Positions 18,107 to 27,526 of a stretch of DNA of 64,000 nt are shown piece by piece. Position numbers and translations under genes: made by a program. Origin of the DNA: Marinomonas arctica (GTDB lineage Bacteria > Pseudomonadota > Gammaproteobacteria > Pseudomonadales > Marinomonadaceae); NCBI RefSeq assembly GCF_003259225.1, contig NZ_QHJF01000001.1, positions 62,001-126,000 of the forward strand. The letters run 5' to 3'. Position 1 is the stretch's first letter. Each line of letters starts with the position of its first letter. Below the pieces are notes generated by a model. That model saw only the letters and a list, made by a program, of their open reading frames with translations, made no database searches and was not told the DNA's origin.

Positions 18107-18994
18107 ATGAGAATAACACTTAGACAATTACAAATATTTGAAGCCGTTGTACATACGGGCTCCGTTACGGCGGCGGCTGAATTGGTTTCTATTAGCCAGC
18201 CCGCGGCGAGCCAAGCTCTCAGAGAACTTGAAGCGTTGTTGGGACGGCCACTTTTTCGTCGCCACGGTAAACGCCTACAAATCACCCCTCAAGCGAGACA
18301 CCTGCTGCCGCAAGCGCGCGCCGTGCTCAGCCAGATAGAACAAATCGAAAGCATGGGCAACGAAGATGAATTAAGTGGCTCACTGCATCTGGCCGCCAGC
18401 GTCAGTGTTGGCAATTATTTGCTGCCCAAACAAATGTCCCTTTTCAAGCGACAACACCCTAATATTCGTTTTAATCTGGACATAGGCAATACCCAAAGTG
18501 TGATTCAGCAATTGCTCACTGGCAAAGCTGAAGTAGGCTTTATTGAAGGCTACTGCCAACATGCCGAGCTGATGACACAAGTATGGCTGAAAGATGAACT
18601 GGTGGTGTTTGGCTCTACAGAAGAAGATCGTCCTGAACATCTTTCTTGGGAGGACTTAAAACAAGCCAGCTGGGTGATGCGCGAGTCAGGCTCCGGCACG
18701 CGTAATATTTTGGAGCAAGCCACCGCCGCTGAAATCCCTCAACTGAATGTAGTATTATCTTTGGCGCACATGGAAGCCGTAAAACAAGCCGTTATTCATC
18801 AAATGGGCTTAGGGTGCTTATCTCGAATGGCAATTTCACAGGAACTCAACGCTGGACTTATTCGCCTTTATCAAACCCCACTGGAGCTCAACCGGAACTT
18901 ATTGATTGTGACGCCAAAAAATACCGCCTTAACACAAAATGCGCAGCGCTTTATTGATCTATGCTGTGCCGCCCCAATTTTGTCGACACTCTGA
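18107..18994 (+). CDS. LysR-type transcriptional regulator (CysL/YeiE-like)
   Basis: This 295-residue protein has an N-terminal winged helix-turn-helix (residues 5-64; the G-S-V-T-A-A-A-E-L and I-S-Q-P-A-A-S-Q-A-L helices) and a periplasmic-binding-protein-like effector domain (90-295). The M-R-E-S-G-S-G-T-R segment of the effector domain is characteristic of the CysL/YeiE/CbbR group. It is transcribed away from the yitT gene; the 250-bp intergenic region should contain its operator. The effector is unknown. The ATG at 18107 lies 4 bp after TACCTA, with no strong ribosome site. Confidence 0.88.
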   Translation: MRITLRQLQIFEAVVHTGSVTAAAELVSISQPAASQALRELEALLGRPLFRRHGKRLQITPQARHLLPQARAVLSQIEQIESMGNEDELSGSLHLAASVSVGNYLLPKQMSLFKRQHPNIRFNLDIGNTQSVIQQLLTGKAEVGFIEGYCQHAELMTQVWLKDELVVFGSTEEDRPEHLSWEDLKQASWVMRESGSGTRNILEQATAAEIPQLNVVLSLAHMEAVKQAVIHQMGLGCLSRMAISQELNAGLIRLYQTPLELNRNLLIVTPKNTALTQNAQRFIDLCCAAPILSTL

Positions 18995-19088
18995 GAATGA
19001 TAAGCAGGCCGTTTTTATATCAGTATGATGCTTGCTTATCTCTCTTTATTTATCTCTATAAACAAACATTACGAGTGACATAACAAGT

Positions 19089-20042
19089 ATGAACATTAAT
19101 AAAATCGACCTTAATCTTCTTATTTATCTCGATGTCTTGCTCAGAGAATGCAATGTCACACGCTCTGCAAATAAGCTAAACATTACCCAACCTGCGATGA
19201 GCAATGGATTAAAACGTTTACGCGATTTATTAAATGACCCGTTGCTCGTTCGTACCAGTGAGGGTATGAAGCCCACCGAAAAAGCATTACGCTTACAACC
19301 GATTGTACGCAAAGTCTTGCTTGAGCTAGAAGAAGCTTTGCAACCTGAAGCTGATTTTAACGAGAGCACCAGTACACGGGTGTTCAGAATTATGGCCAGT
19401 GATTACGCAGCCTCAACGGTCATTCCACGACTGTTAAACCGCCTACGGGAATACGCACCGGGCATTACCCTAGACATTATGACGCCAAGCGATGTGACCT
19501 TTCACGATGTGGAAGCGGGTAAAATTGATATGGCGATCAACCGTTTTGAAGAACTTCCCCAATCGTTCCATCAAAAAAGTGTCTGGTTCGACACCTTTGT
19601 CTGCATGATGAGTTCAAAAAATCCCGTCAAAGATCATTTCGACATTGACGCTTACCTACAGGCACAGCATATCTGGGTGAGCAAAACAGGCTTTGGTGTT
19701 GGTGTCGGCATGGATCCCACCGATGTCCAAAAGCTGGGGTGGGTTGATGAGGCTCTACAAGCACTGAATCATAAACGCAGCATTCGTGTATTTACCCGAA
19801 GCTACCATACCGCCATGCATTTGGCGCTGGAACAAGATCTGATTGCCACACTGCCCAGAAAAGTCGCCATGGTAAACCGAAAAAATCCAGACCTCGTGAT
19901 ATTGGAGCCACCTTTCAAAATCCCTAAAATTGAATTAAAAATGATCTGGAGCCCATTGCTGCATCACGATGCCAGCCATATTTGGTTCAGACGACAGGTC
20001 ATTGATGTCGCCAATGAGCTAAAAGAACAAAGTAAACAATAA
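19089..20042 (+). CDS. LysR-type transcriptional regulator (NodD/LeuO-like branch)
   Basis: The 317-residue protein begins K-I-D-L-N-L-L-I-Y-L-D-V-L-L (residues 5-18) and has the helix-turn-helix N-I-T-Q-P-A-M-S-N-G-L-K-R-L-R. This is the wording of the NodD/LeuO/NahR branch rather than the CysB branch. The effector-binding domain covers about 95-310. It is followed after 22 bp by the gloA2-like gene on the same strand, so the two may be co-transcribed. It is clearly not a recent duplicate of the LysR gene immediately upstream. Confidence 0.88.
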   Translation: MNINKIDLNLLIYLDVLLRECNVTRSANKLNITQPAMSNGLKRLRDLLNDPLLVRTSEGMKPTEKALRLQPIVRKVLLELEEALQPEADFNESTSTRVFRIMASDYAASTVIPRLLNRLREYAPGITLDIMTPSDVTFHDVEAGKIDMAINRFEELPQSFHQKSVWFDTFVCMMSSKNPVKDHFDIDAYLQAQHIWVSKTGFGVGVGMDPTDVQKLGWVDEALQALNHKRSIRVFTRSYHTAMHLALEQDLIATLPRKVAMVNRKNPDLVILEPPFKIPKIELKMIWSPLLHHDASHIWFRRQVIDVANELKEQSKQ

Positions 20043-20064
20043 CGTATCGACGAAGGTTAGCATT

Positions 20065-20454
20065 ATGTTTCAGGTGTCTCATATTCATCATATCGCCATT
20101 ATTTGCTCTAACTATGAGGTTTCAAAGCATTTCTATACGCAAATTCTTGGCTTTCCCATTATTAATGAAACCTACCGAGAAGCTCGCCAGTCCTATAAAT
20201 TAGATTTGGTCATTACAGACAACCAACAAATTGAACTTTTTTCCTTTCCTTCACCACCAGCGCGCCCCTCTCGACCAGAAGCACAAGGCTTAAGACACCT
20301 TGCCTTTGCCGTAAAAGATCTGGAAGCCTGCATTCACCACTTAAACAGCCAAGACGTGCCCACAGAAGATATTCGCCTGGATGAACTAACAGGCAAGCGA
20401 TTTACGTTTTTCGCCGATCCTGATGGTTTGCCGCTCGAACTTTACGAAGAATAA
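20065..20454 (+). CDS. VOC family protein, GloA2/YaeR type
   Basis: This 129-residue glyoxalase/bleomycin-resistance/dioxygenase fold protein consists of two beta-alpha-beta-beta-beta units. Candidate metal ligands are the His of H-H-I-A-I (residues 8-12), the Glu of Q-I-E-L-F, the His of L-R-H-L-A-F and the Glu of L-E-L-Y at the C-terminus: the glyoxalase I-like H/E/H/E set. Length and the P-S-P-P-A-R-P-S-R-P-E-A segment match the GloA2/YaeR group, whose substrate is not firmly known. It follows a LysR gene by 22 bp and ends just before a strong terminator. True methylglyoxal lyase activity is uncertain. Confidence 0.85.
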   Translation: MFQVSHIHHIAIICSNYEVSKHFYTQILGFPIINETYREARQSYKLDLVITDNQQIELFSFPSPPARPSRPEAQGLRHLAFAVKDLEACIHHLNSQDVPTEDIRLDELTGKRFTFFADPDGLPLELYEE

Positions 20455-20465
20455 AATCCGCTCAT

Positions 20466-20505
20466 AAAAAAAACGCACGCTACAGAAAGTAGCGTGCGTT
20501 TTTAA
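20466..20505. terminator. Bidirectional intrinsic terminator
   Basis: A perfect 13-bp stem (AAACGCACGCTAC / GTAGCGTGCGTTT) with an AGAAA loop is flanked by A-runs on the left and T-runs on the right. It sits between the convergent gloA2-like and peroxiredoxin genes and should stop transcription from both sides. Confidence 0.93.
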
Positions 20506-20522
20506 AATGCAAGACGTGTCTT

Positions 20523-21146
20523 TTACAAAGACTTAGCACTTTCTGCAAGGTAAGCAGCAACACCTTCAGGGGAAGTTGTCATGCCTTTGTCGCCTTTGTT
20601 CCAGCCAGCTGGGCAAACTTGACCGTGCTCTTCGAAGAACTGAAGTGCATCCACAACACGAACCAATTCATCCATGTTACGGCCAATTGGCTCATCGTTT
20701 ACCACTTGTGAACGAACGATACCTTTCTGGTCAATCACAAAAGAGGCACGCATCGCAACGCCAGCTGGGTAGTAAGAATCGCCACCTTCAGACTCGATAC
20801 CGTAAGCTTTGGCAATCGCATGATCCATATCAGCCGCTAGCGTGTATTCAACAGCACCGATACCACCTTGCTCAACCGGCGTATTACGCCAAGCATTGTG
20901 AGTAAAGTGAGAGTCGATAGACACACCAATAACTTCTACGCCCATTTCACGGAATTTATCCATACGATGAGACATGGCAATGATTTCTGAAGGACATACG
21001 AACGTGAAGTCTAACGGATAGAAAAACACAATCGCATATTTGCCCTTGATCGTTTCAGCTAAGTTGAAAGAATCAACGATTTGACCATCTGCCAATACGG
21101 CTGGAACAGTGAAATCTGGGGCTTTTTTACCAACTAAAATAGACAT
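20523..21146 (-). CDS. Typical 2-Cys peroxiredoxin
   Basis: This 207-residue cytoplasmic thiol peroxidase reduces hydrogen peroxide and organic peroxides. The peroxidatic cysteine is Cys51 in F-V-C-P-S-E and the resolving cysteine is Cys178 in Q-V-C-P-A-G-W, as in AhpC/Prx1-class enzymes. It has the G-G-I-G loop (94-97), but the C-terminal tail lacks the Y-F motif of sensitive eukaryotic enzymes, so it is probably robust to overoxidation. A clear GGAGACG-like ribosome site precedes the ATG. The monothiol glutaredoxin gene lies 87 bp upstream on the same strand. No ahpF is present. Confidence 0.93.
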   Translation of the reverse strand: MSILVGKKAPDFTVPAVLADGQIVDSFNLAETIKGKYAIVFFYPLDFTFVCPSEIIAMSHRMDKFREMGVEVIGVSIDSHFTHNAWRNTPVEQGGIGAVEYTLAADMDHAIAKAYGIESEGGDSYYPAGVAMRASFVIDQKGIVRSQVVNDEPIGRNMDELVRVVDALQFFEEHGQVCPAGWNKGDKGMTTSPEGVAAYLAESAKSL

Positions 21147-21233
21147 CTTTATACGTCTCCTTTTTATTGCTTAATTTATAAGGCTAGTGTTTAACGCGAT
21201 ACTGTCACTTAGATCCCTAAGTGACCCAAAAAC

Positions 21234-21563
21234 TTATTCTTCGGAAGACCCAACAGCCTCTTTGATTAAAGCCTGCAGTTCGCCATTAGCGGCCATCTCA
21301 ACGATGATATCACAACCACCAATCAACTCACCTTTAACCCAAAGCTGAGGGAATGTCGGCCAATTCGCAAACTTTGGTAGTTCTGCACGAATGTCTGGGT
21401 TTTCCAAGATATTCACAAACGCAAAACGCTCGCCACAAGACATTAATGCCTGTACCGCCTGTGATGAAAAACCACATTGAGGGGCACGAGGATTGCCTTT
21501 CATGTATAGCAAAATATCGTTCGTGCTAATTTGCTCTTTAATTGTTTCGATTGTATTACTCAT
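21234..21563 (-). CDS. grxD: Monothiol glutaredoxin
   Basis: This 109-residue glutaredoxin carries the C-G-F-S active site (Cys30) typical of the Grx4/GrxD class, which binds and delivers [2Fe-2S] clusters as a glutathione-bridged dimer, often with BolA. Other class marks are K-G-N-P-R-A-P-Q (22-29), the W-P-T-F-P-Q-L-W segment with the cis-proline, and G-G-C-D-I for glutathione contact. Length matches the family. The gene lies upstream of the peroxiredoxin on the same strand and is divergent from argF. Confidence 0.93.
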   Translation of the reverse strand: MSNTIETIKEQISTNDILLYMKGNPRAPQCGFSSQAVQALMSCGERFAFVNILENPDIRAELPKFANWPTFPQLWVKGELIGGCDIIVEMAANGELQALIKEAVGSSEE

Positions 21564-21805
21564 GCTAAAAACCTCACTGCGCTGCGGTCAATTGATCAGG
21601 AAAAGGCTCTGCTTGTTCCCTCACTTAATCAAAGACGATTAAAATCATTAAACTTGGCTCAGTTTATGGGGGCTAGTGGTATATTTACAACCCCAAGAAG
21701 ACGCTTTCCTTTGTACTTTCTCTTGTTAATTACCCTTTACTCGCCTACCTGAGTGTATTAAATTGGTCGATTCCCTTTTTCAAAAGACTATCAAGGAGTC
21801 CTAGC

Positions 21806-22711
21806 GTGTCGCCCAGACATTTTCTTACTCTGAAGGATCTATCTTCCGACGAGTTAAAACAGTTACTATTGAGAGCTTCTGAGCTTAAGAAAATCCATCA
21901 TGAAGGCACTCTATTTCAACCGCTAAAAAATCGAGTTTTGGCGATGATATTTGAAAAATCCTCGACGCGAACTCGAGTGTCTTTTGAAGCTGGCATGGCT
22001 CAATTTGGTGGTCACGCGTTGTTTCTTTCTTCTCGTGACACCCAACTTGGTCGCGGTGAACCCGTTGAAGATAGCGCACGCGTCATTTCAAGCATGGTCG
22101 ACGCCGTGATGATACGAACCTTTGACCATAAAACCGTTGAAACTTTTGCGAAATATTCCTCTGTGCCAGTTATCAATGCACTGACGGATGATTATCACCC
22201 ATGCCAGCTACTCGCAGACATGCAAACTTACCAAGAGCATCGCGGTTCAATTGAAGGCAAAAAAGTCGTCTGGGTCGGTGATGGCAATAATATGTGCAAC
22301 TCCTACATTAATGCGGCGGTTTTGCTGGATTTCCAGTTAGTGGTGGCCTGCCCTGTGGGTTATGAACCGAATGCGGATTTGGTGGCACAACACAGCGACC
22401 GGGTAAAAGTTCTGCATGATGCCCACGAAGCCGCAACAGGTGCGGATTTAATTGTCACCGATGTTTTCGCATCGATGGGACAAGAAGATGAACAAGAACA
22501 GCGCTTAAAGGATTTTGCAGGCTTCCAAGTCAATTCTGCACTGATGGCCAAAGCAAATAAGGGCGCACTCTTTATGCATTGCCTTCCTGCTCACCGCGGC
22601 GAAGAAGTATCAGCAGATGTGATTGATCACCCAGATAGTGTGGTCTGGGATGAAGCTGAAAATCGTCTCCATGCACAAAAAGCACTACTTGAATTTTTGT
22701 TGTGCCAATAA
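21806..22711 (+). CDS. argF: Ornithine carbamoyltransferase
   Basis: The enzyme makes citrulline from ornithine and carbamoyl phosphate in arginine biosynthesis. The 301-residue protein shows the carbamoyl phosphate loop S-S-T-R-T-R (53-58), the H-P-C-Q motif, and the ornithine-binding cysteine in [10 protein letters not shown] near the C-terminus. I take the GTG at 21806, preceded by AAGGAG 9 bp upstream. Length and motifs fit the anabolic, not the catabolic, type. It stands alone, divergent from grxD. A terminator follows immediately. I did not see a clear ARG box in the 242-bp upstream region. Confidence 0.94.
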   Translation: MSPRHFLTLKDLSSDELKQLLLRASELKKIHHEGTLFQPLKNRVLAMIFEKSSTRTRVSFEAGMAQFGGHALFLSSRDTQLGRGEPVEDSARVISSMVDAVMIRTFDHKTVETFAKYSSVPVINALTDDYHPCQLLADMQTYQEHRGSIEGKKVVWVGDGNNMCNSYINAAVLLDFQLVVACPVGYEPNADLVAQHSDRVKVLHDAHEAATGADLIVTDVFASMGQEDEQEQRLKDFAGFQVNSALMAKANKGALFMHCLPAHRGEEVSADVIDHPDSVVWDEAENRLHAQKALLEFLLCQ

Positions 22712-22723
22712 CAAAATAGGCTC

Positions 22724-22752
22724 GCTCGCCCTCCCGTTGGCGAGCTTTTTTT
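22724..22752 (+). terminator. Intrinsic terminator of argF
   Basis: A 7-bp stem (GCTCGCC / GGCGAGC) with an 8-base loop is followed by seven T residues, 12 bp after the argF stop codon. Confidence 0.88.
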
Positions 22753-22793
22753 GAACTCAAAGATTGAAAAAAACTCATCAACAGCGAATCACT

Positions 22794-23720
22794 ATGAGCA
22801 TTATTGAAGTTAGGCATTTAAAAACACTGACCGCACTCAGAGAAACAGGCAGCTTAGTGGAAGCCGCTGAACGCGTTCACTTAACACAGTCCGCGCTTTC
22901 CCATCAACTCAAAGATCTTGAAGAAAAATTAGGCTGTCCGCTGTTTATTCGCAAAACCAAGCCCGTTCGCTTTACCAGTGCGGGACTGCGTTTACTGCAA
23001 CTGGCCGACGATGTGTTGCTTTCTTTCCGCTCAGCACAGCGTGATATTCAGCGTTTTGCAGAGGGCGAAAGTGGCCGCCTACACATTGCTATCGAATGCC
23101 ATAGCTGTTACGAATGGTTAATGCCTACTATTGACCATTTCCGTGAACATTGGCCAGATGTGGAACTCGATCTTTCCACTGCCTTTGGTTTTATGCCCTT
23201 GCCTGCCCTTGCCCGCGGCGATTTAGATTTAGTGGTCACCTCTGACCCCCAAGATATTCCTAATATTGAATACATTCCGTTATTTCAATATGAATCTCAG
23301 GTTGCCCTATCTCGACACCATCCACTGGCAAAAAAAGACTTTTTAAAACCAGAAGACTTTGAAAAAGAAACCTTGATTACCTATCCGGTAGAAACCGAAC
23401 GACTGGACATCTTCAAACACTTCTTAAACCCAGCAGACGTATCACCAGCCAAAATCCGTCACAGTGAACTAACCTTAATGATGATGCAGTTAGTCGCCAG
23501 TGGACGCGGTGTATGTTGTTTGCCAAACTGGGCCTTAACAGAGTACACCAATCGACAATACGTGATTACAAAGTCATTAGGAGAAGAAGGGATTTGGTGC
23601 AAACTCTACTTGGCAATAAGAAAAGATCAGCGCGAGAATGCTTACATGGAAGATCTCATCTCCACGGCATCAAAGACTTGCTTTAAAAACTTAAAAGGAA
23701 TTCTAGCGCCCGAACTGTAG
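22794..23720 (+). CDS. metR: LysR-type activator of methionine genes
   Basis: MetR activates metE, metH and related genes with homocysteine as co-effector. The protein (308 residues from the chosen start) begins I-I-E-V-R-H-L-K-T-L, almost identical to the family opening, followed by the helix-turn-helix with T-Q-S-A-L-S-H-Q. The effector domain carries the MetR-specific I-E-C-H-S-C-Y-E-W-L-M-P segment. I prefer the ATG at 22794 because it fits the conserved N-terminus; an in-frame ATG at 22764 would add ten Lys/Gln-rich residues. No target gene lies beside it. Confidence 0.9.
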   Translation: MSIIEVRHLKTLTALRETGSLVEAAERVHLTQSALSHQLKDLEEKLGCPLFIRKTKPVRFTSAGLRLLQLADDVLLSFRSAQRDIQRFAEGESGRLHIAIECHSCYEWLMPTIDHFREHWPDVELDLSTAFGFMPLPALARGDLDLVVTSDPQDIPNIEYIPLFQYESQVALSRHHPLAKKDFLKPEDFEKETLITYPVETERLDIFKHFLNPADVSPAKIRHSELTLMMMQLVASGRGVCCLPNWALTEYTNRQYVITKSLGEEGIWCKLYLAIRKDQRENAYMEDLISTASKTCFKNLKGILAPEL

Positions 23721-23737
23721 GCCAGGATGAATCAGCA

Positions 23738-25252
23738 TCAGGACAAGGTCTTCTGATGCTGATTACGCGACCAAATCAAACTAAACTTAGCCCCACCAGA
23801 CTCACTCGCGTCGATCAGTACCGCACCGCCATGCCAGAAGGCAATACGCTGAACGATTGCCAGACCTAACCCATACCCACCAGACGCTCGTGTACGGCTG
23901 TTATCTAAACGCTGAAAAGGAATAAAGACTTTATCTCTGTCTTCAAACGCAATACCAGGACCATCGTCTTCAATGTCTAACTGCCAACGCTCTTCATCTT
24001 GCGAGAAAGTGATCACAATCTTACTGTTAGCGTACTTTGAAGCATTTAAAATGAGGTTCTGTAGGGCTCGGCTTAAATGATGCTCATCGGCCAAAACGAG
24101 ATCATTTTCATCAATATGCACTTCAACATTTAAATGCTGAAGTAACAAATGATTATGCTGCAAAATATTGTCAACGAGTTGAGCAATACAAAGCTCTTTA
24201 AAGTTCAGCGCTAATGATCCGCCTTCTAATTTTCCGTACGTTAAGACTTCATCCACTAATGTATTTAGCTCTTCAACGTCTCCTTCCAAGGCCTCAATGG
24301 TTTTAGCGACATCGTCGTCCACTTCATCCTTCATGACCTCTAAACCAAAGCGTAAACGTGCAATAGGCGTTCTCAGCTCATGAGAAATGGCATTGATCAT
24401 TTCTCGCTGCACTTTCAGCAATCGCTGTATATGAGAGGACATAGAATCAAAAGAATACGCCAACTCTTTCAAGGTACCGCTGCTATCAGGAATGCCTTTT
24501 GGTAAGCCGCTTCGACCGCGAGCAATTTGGCGAGTAATGCTTTCAAAGGTTTTGCGCTTAAAATCCAACGAAACCAGTTCACGCCAAATCAACAGCAGCA
24601 TGATGGTGATACCAACCCCCACAACAAGAACCACAACCAATGTCAGCGAAAGGCTATCGCTATAAGCAACAGACAAATACACTGGTTCATCGGCGAATTT
24701 ATCTTGCCACACAAAGCCGTACTCACTGTATGCCCCATGAACTAACGCCACACCAGTCACAGAATCCGACGCACCAGTAGAGATTTTTTTCATCACAAGA
24801 CAAGGCATACCTTCTATCAGATCTATTTTATCTTGATAGCTGATCTGATCGGTCTGCAAAAAAAACTTCACCAGAGACTCCAGCTGAAACAGCTGGTTAC
24901 CTTGTGCCGCACGCCCAATCAACATCGGAGCATCCGGTTCACCAAAGGTGAGCTGATAACTGCTATCTGGAAATTTGAGCCATGTTTTGTCAGTAATTAA
25001 GGAAGGAATGCTAGAAATTGGGGGCAATTCTTTGGACGTTAGCGTCCAATTGAACTGCGAATCTGGAAGTTTCTGGCTCACGCCTGACAGCAGCAGAGCC
25101 GAACTGAATTCCGCATCAACACACAGTAATTGCTCCGCTTTTGATGCACCAAAACGGATTTGCGTAAACTCCATGACTACATAGCAGCAAACAACAATAA
25201 CGACACCACCAAAAACAAGGTGTCGGTACAAACGCCACATTTCAGCTTGCAT
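23738..25252 (-). CDS. rstB: RstB-like sensor histidine kinase
   Basis: This 504-residue inner-membrane kinase has a first transmembrane helix at about 12-29, a periplasmic sensor region to about 200, a second helix at 202-222, and a HAMP-like segment. The phosphorylated histidine is His291 in I-S-H-E-L-R-T-P. ATP-binding boxes follow: L-I-L-N-A-S-K-Y-A, D-D-G-P-G-I and G-G-Y-G-L-G-L. The order and the R-I-A-F-W-H-G-G ending of the G2 box resemble E. coli RstB. The periplasmic part is larger than in E. coli RstB. The gene begins 6 bp after its response-regulator partner. Confidence 0.82.
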   Translation of the reverse strand: MQAEMWRLYRHLVFGGVVIVVCCYVVMEFTQIRFGASKAEQLLCVDAEFSSALLLSGVSQKLPDSQFNWTLTSKELPPISSIPSLITDKTWLKFPDSSYQLTFGEPDAPMLIGRAAQGNQLFQLESLVKFFLQTDQISYQDKIDLIEGMPCLVMKKISTGASDSVTGVALVHGAYSEYGFVWQDKFADEPVYLSVAYSDSLSLTLVVVLVVGVGITIMLLLIWRELVSLDFKRKTFESITRQIARGRSGLPKGIPDSSGTLKELAYSFDSMSSHIQRLLKVQREMINAISHELRTPIARLRFGLEVMKDEVDDDVAKTIEALEGDVEELNTLVDEVLTYGKLEGGSLALNFKELCIAQLVDNILQHNHLLLQHLNVEVHIDENDLVLADEHHLSRALQNLILNASKYANSKIVITFSQDEERWQLDIEDDGPGIAFEDRDKVFIPFQRLDNSRTRASGGYGLGLAIVQRIAFWHGGAVLIDASESGGAKFSLIWSRNQHQKTLS

Positions 25253-25258
25253 GGTGCT

Positions 25259-25978
25259 TTATACTTCTTTTACGAATAAATAACCTTTGCTACGAATGGT
25301 TTTAATACGACGAGGATGTATAGGATCATCCCCTATTTTTGAACGTATGCGAGAAATCCTCACATCCACGGAACGATCTTGACCATCGTACTCAATGCCA
25401 CGCAACTCACCAAAAATTTCTTCCCGACTCAGAATACGACCGGCATTACTGGATAATAACCACAATAAGTCAAATTCAGCACTGGTCAACTCCACTTCTT
25501 CTTCAAGCAACCACGCCTCACGACGCGAATTGTCAATCGTCAAAGGGCCAAAAGTAAGATTTTGCTCGGTTTTACTAAGATCAAGTGATAAATCGACATC
25601 TTGAGTACTGCGACGCAACAAAGATTGAACTCGAGCCAAAAGAACACGAGGTTTCGCAGGTTTTGAGACATAATCATCCGCACCAATCTCTAACCCTAAG
25701 ATTTGATCGACATCATCACTGCGCGCCGTTAACATCAGAATCGGTCCCTTGTAGTCATTACGCACGCTTCTGCATACCGTAAAACCATCCGCGCCAGGCA
25801 ACATCAAGTCAAGAATAACCAATGAAGGCTGCTCTGCGATAATGCGAGCAATCGCTTTGCGTCCATCTGGCTCAACGTCAACTTTAAAACCATTTTTCTG
25901 CAGATACTCCTGGGTTAGTAATGCTAACCGCTCGTCATCCTCAACAATCAAAATATTTTTGTTGTCGTCTACACTCAT
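25259..25978 (-). CDS. rstA: RstA-like OmpR-family response regulator
   Basis: This DNA-binding regulator of about 239 residues has a receiver domain (acidic pair E-D-D, acceptor aspartate in V-I-L-D-L-M-L-P-G, Lys in S-K-P) and a C-terminal winged helix of the OmpR/PhoB type (S-A-E-F-D-L-L-W-L-L; V-D-V-R-I-S-R-I-R-S-K). I use the ATG at 25978, which follows a GAGG site; a start at 26005 would add nine residues not typical of the family. It is the first gene of a two-gene operon with the RstB-like kinase. The stimulus and targets are unknown here; in enterics RstAB is linked to PhoP/Q and acid or envelope signals. Confidence 0.85.
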   Translation of the reverse strand: MSVDDNKNILIVEDDERLALLTQEYLQKNGFKVDVEPDGRKAIARIIAEQPSLVILDLMLPGADGFTVCRSVRNDYKGPILMLTARSDDVDQILGLEIGADDYVSKPAKPRVLLARVQSLLRRSTQDVDLSLDLSKTEQNLTFGPLTIDNSRREAWLLEEEVELTSAEFDLLWLLSSNAGRILSREEIFGELRGIEYDGQDRSVDVRISRIRSKIGDDPIHPRRIKTIRSKGYLFVKEV

Positions 25979-26027
25979 GGGCAATCCTCGTCCAATTATT
26001 ATCACTTTGGGGTTAATGACTTTAAAA

Positions 26028-26483
26028 TCAATTTACTAGAAGATCTGTAATTTGTCTAACTCTCTCGCGGTTGACACCGAAATCAGAATAGCCAACTCGG
26101 GAAGCAGAGCGAATATGCACAACACTGTCGCCCTCAGGAAAATACAATTCGACGTCATCAATGTACCCCACAAAAGGGCTTCTCACTTCAAAATGGACAT
26201 ACCCCAAAGTGCTACTGACAATACGAACCCTTCCTTTGCTCAACATAGAGGACTCAATCTTTAACTGAGTCGCCTTACGATCACTTGTGTAAATAATAGG
26301 CTCCACATAGTGGACCATATCGTCTGGTGACGCTTGGGTCGACACACAGTTAGGCGAAGTAGGGCAAGATTTCAAAAGACCGTCGGTTACACCAAGGTCT
26401 TCTGGCATTTTATTTCCTAGTTTAACGTAAATAAAAAAACCAACGATCACAATGACAATCAATGCAAATAACCAGCGAACCAT
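26028..26483 (-). CDS. DUF1499 domain membrane-anchored protein
   Basis: This 151-residue protein has one N-terminal hydrophobic anchor (residues 4-20) and a DUF1499 domain with the signature C-P-T-S-P-N-C-V-S-T at about 40-49, then V-H-F-E-V-R-S-P-F-V-G-Y-I-D-D-V-E. The family is widespread in proteobacteria; its function is not established. The two cysteines are conserved family features and may pair. It lies between rluB and rstA, 29 bp after rluB, all on the minus strand, so it could be co-transcribed with rluB. Confidence 0.82.
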   Translation of the reverse strand: MVRWLFALIVIVIVGFFIYVKLGNKMPEDLGVTDGLLKSCPTSPNCVSTQASPDDMVHYVEPIIYTSDRKATQLKIESSMLSKGRVRIVSSTLGYVHFEVRSPFVGYIDDVELYFPEGDSVVHIRSASRVGYSDFGVNRERVRQITDLLVN

Positions 26484-26512
26484 GCCTCTACCACTCCTAA
26501 CTGCTTTTTATA

Positions 26513-27412
26513 TTAACGAAATGATCTCTTGCCTGGTTTTTTCGGCTTAAACTCAGGCTTATCACTGCTCTGCCAATCAAATCCTTTCGCCGCACGACGA
26601 GCGCCGCCTGCTGTCGCTTTATTCTTGTGGCGTTTTACTTCAAGCTGCTGCTGTTGAGTTTTAGGTTTTAACTCAGACAATTTCAGATCCACCATGGCAC
26701 ACAATGAGTTAACATCAGGTGCTTCCATTTCTACCCAACGGCCTACTTTTGCCTTAGATGGCAAGAAAACAGGACCAAAGCGTACACGTTTCAAACGGTT
26801 CACTTTCACACCTTGAGATTCCCATAGACGACGCACCTCACGGTTACGACCTTCCATCAGGCAGACATAGAACCAACGGTTAATGCCTTCACCGCCACCA
26901 TCAACGATATCGGTAAACTTCGCAATACCATCGTCTAAGATCACACCTTTTTTAAGTGTGGCAAGATTCTCTTCTGTGACTTCTCCCATAACACGAACCA
27001 AATATTCACGGTCAATCTCAGTGGAAGGATGCATCAATCTGTTTGCCAATTCACCGTCTGTCGTGAACAACAGCAAGCCGGAGGTATTAATATCCAAACG
27101 ACCTACAGCAATCCAACGTTCGCCTCGTAGCTTTGGCAGTTTATCAAATACCGTTGGGCGACCTTCAGGGTCTTTACGGGTACAGACTTCACCTTCAGGT
27201 TTGTTGTAAATAATAACACGGCGATTTTCACCCGCTTCTGTTGGTACAATCGCATAACCATCTATGGTAATAGTGTCTTTGGTACTCACGCGATCGCCTA
27301 ATGTCGCCACCTCGCCATTCACCAATACACGTCCTTCACGAATGCGATTTTCCATCTCACGGCGTGAACCTTGACCCGCTCTTGCTAATACTTTTTGTAA
27401 CTTTTCGTCCAT
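26513..27412 (-). CDS. rluB: 23S rRNA pseudouridine synthase RluB
   Basis: RluB converts U2605 (E. coli numbering) of 23S rRNA to pseudouridine. An S4 RNA-binding domain (about residues 2-50; [14 protein letters not shown]) precedes the RsuA-type catalytic domain with the nucleophilic aspartate in [17 protein letters not shown]. The last 70 residues are a basic tail rich in Lys, Arg and Gln. I chose the ATG at 27412: it follows AAGAGG and gives the family start [10 protein letters not shown]. An in-frame start at 27445 would add 11 residues. Confidence 0.9.
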   Translation of the reverse strand: MDEKLQKVLARAGQGSRREMENRIREGRVLVNGEVATLGDRVSTKDTITIDGYAIVPTEAGENRRVIIYNKPEGEVCTRKDPEGRPTVFDKLPKLRGERWIAVGRLDINTSGLLLFTTDGELANRLMHPSTEIDREYLVRVMGEVTEENLATLKKGVILDDGIAKFTDIVDGGGEGINRWFYVCLMEGRNREVRRLWESQGVKVNRLKRVRFGPVFLPSKAKVGRWVEMEAPDVNSLCAMVDLKLSELKPKTQQQQLEVKRHKNKATAGGARRAAKGFDWQSSDKPEFKPKKPGKRSFR

Positions 27413-27526
27413 TACGAACCTCTTAGAGGGAATGCTTCTCAGCAACCCAGTTTTGATAATTTAATTAACCATTTTTTGCATTATAATCCACACACCGTCA
27501 GCCTTGACAGCTGAATATTCAACAAT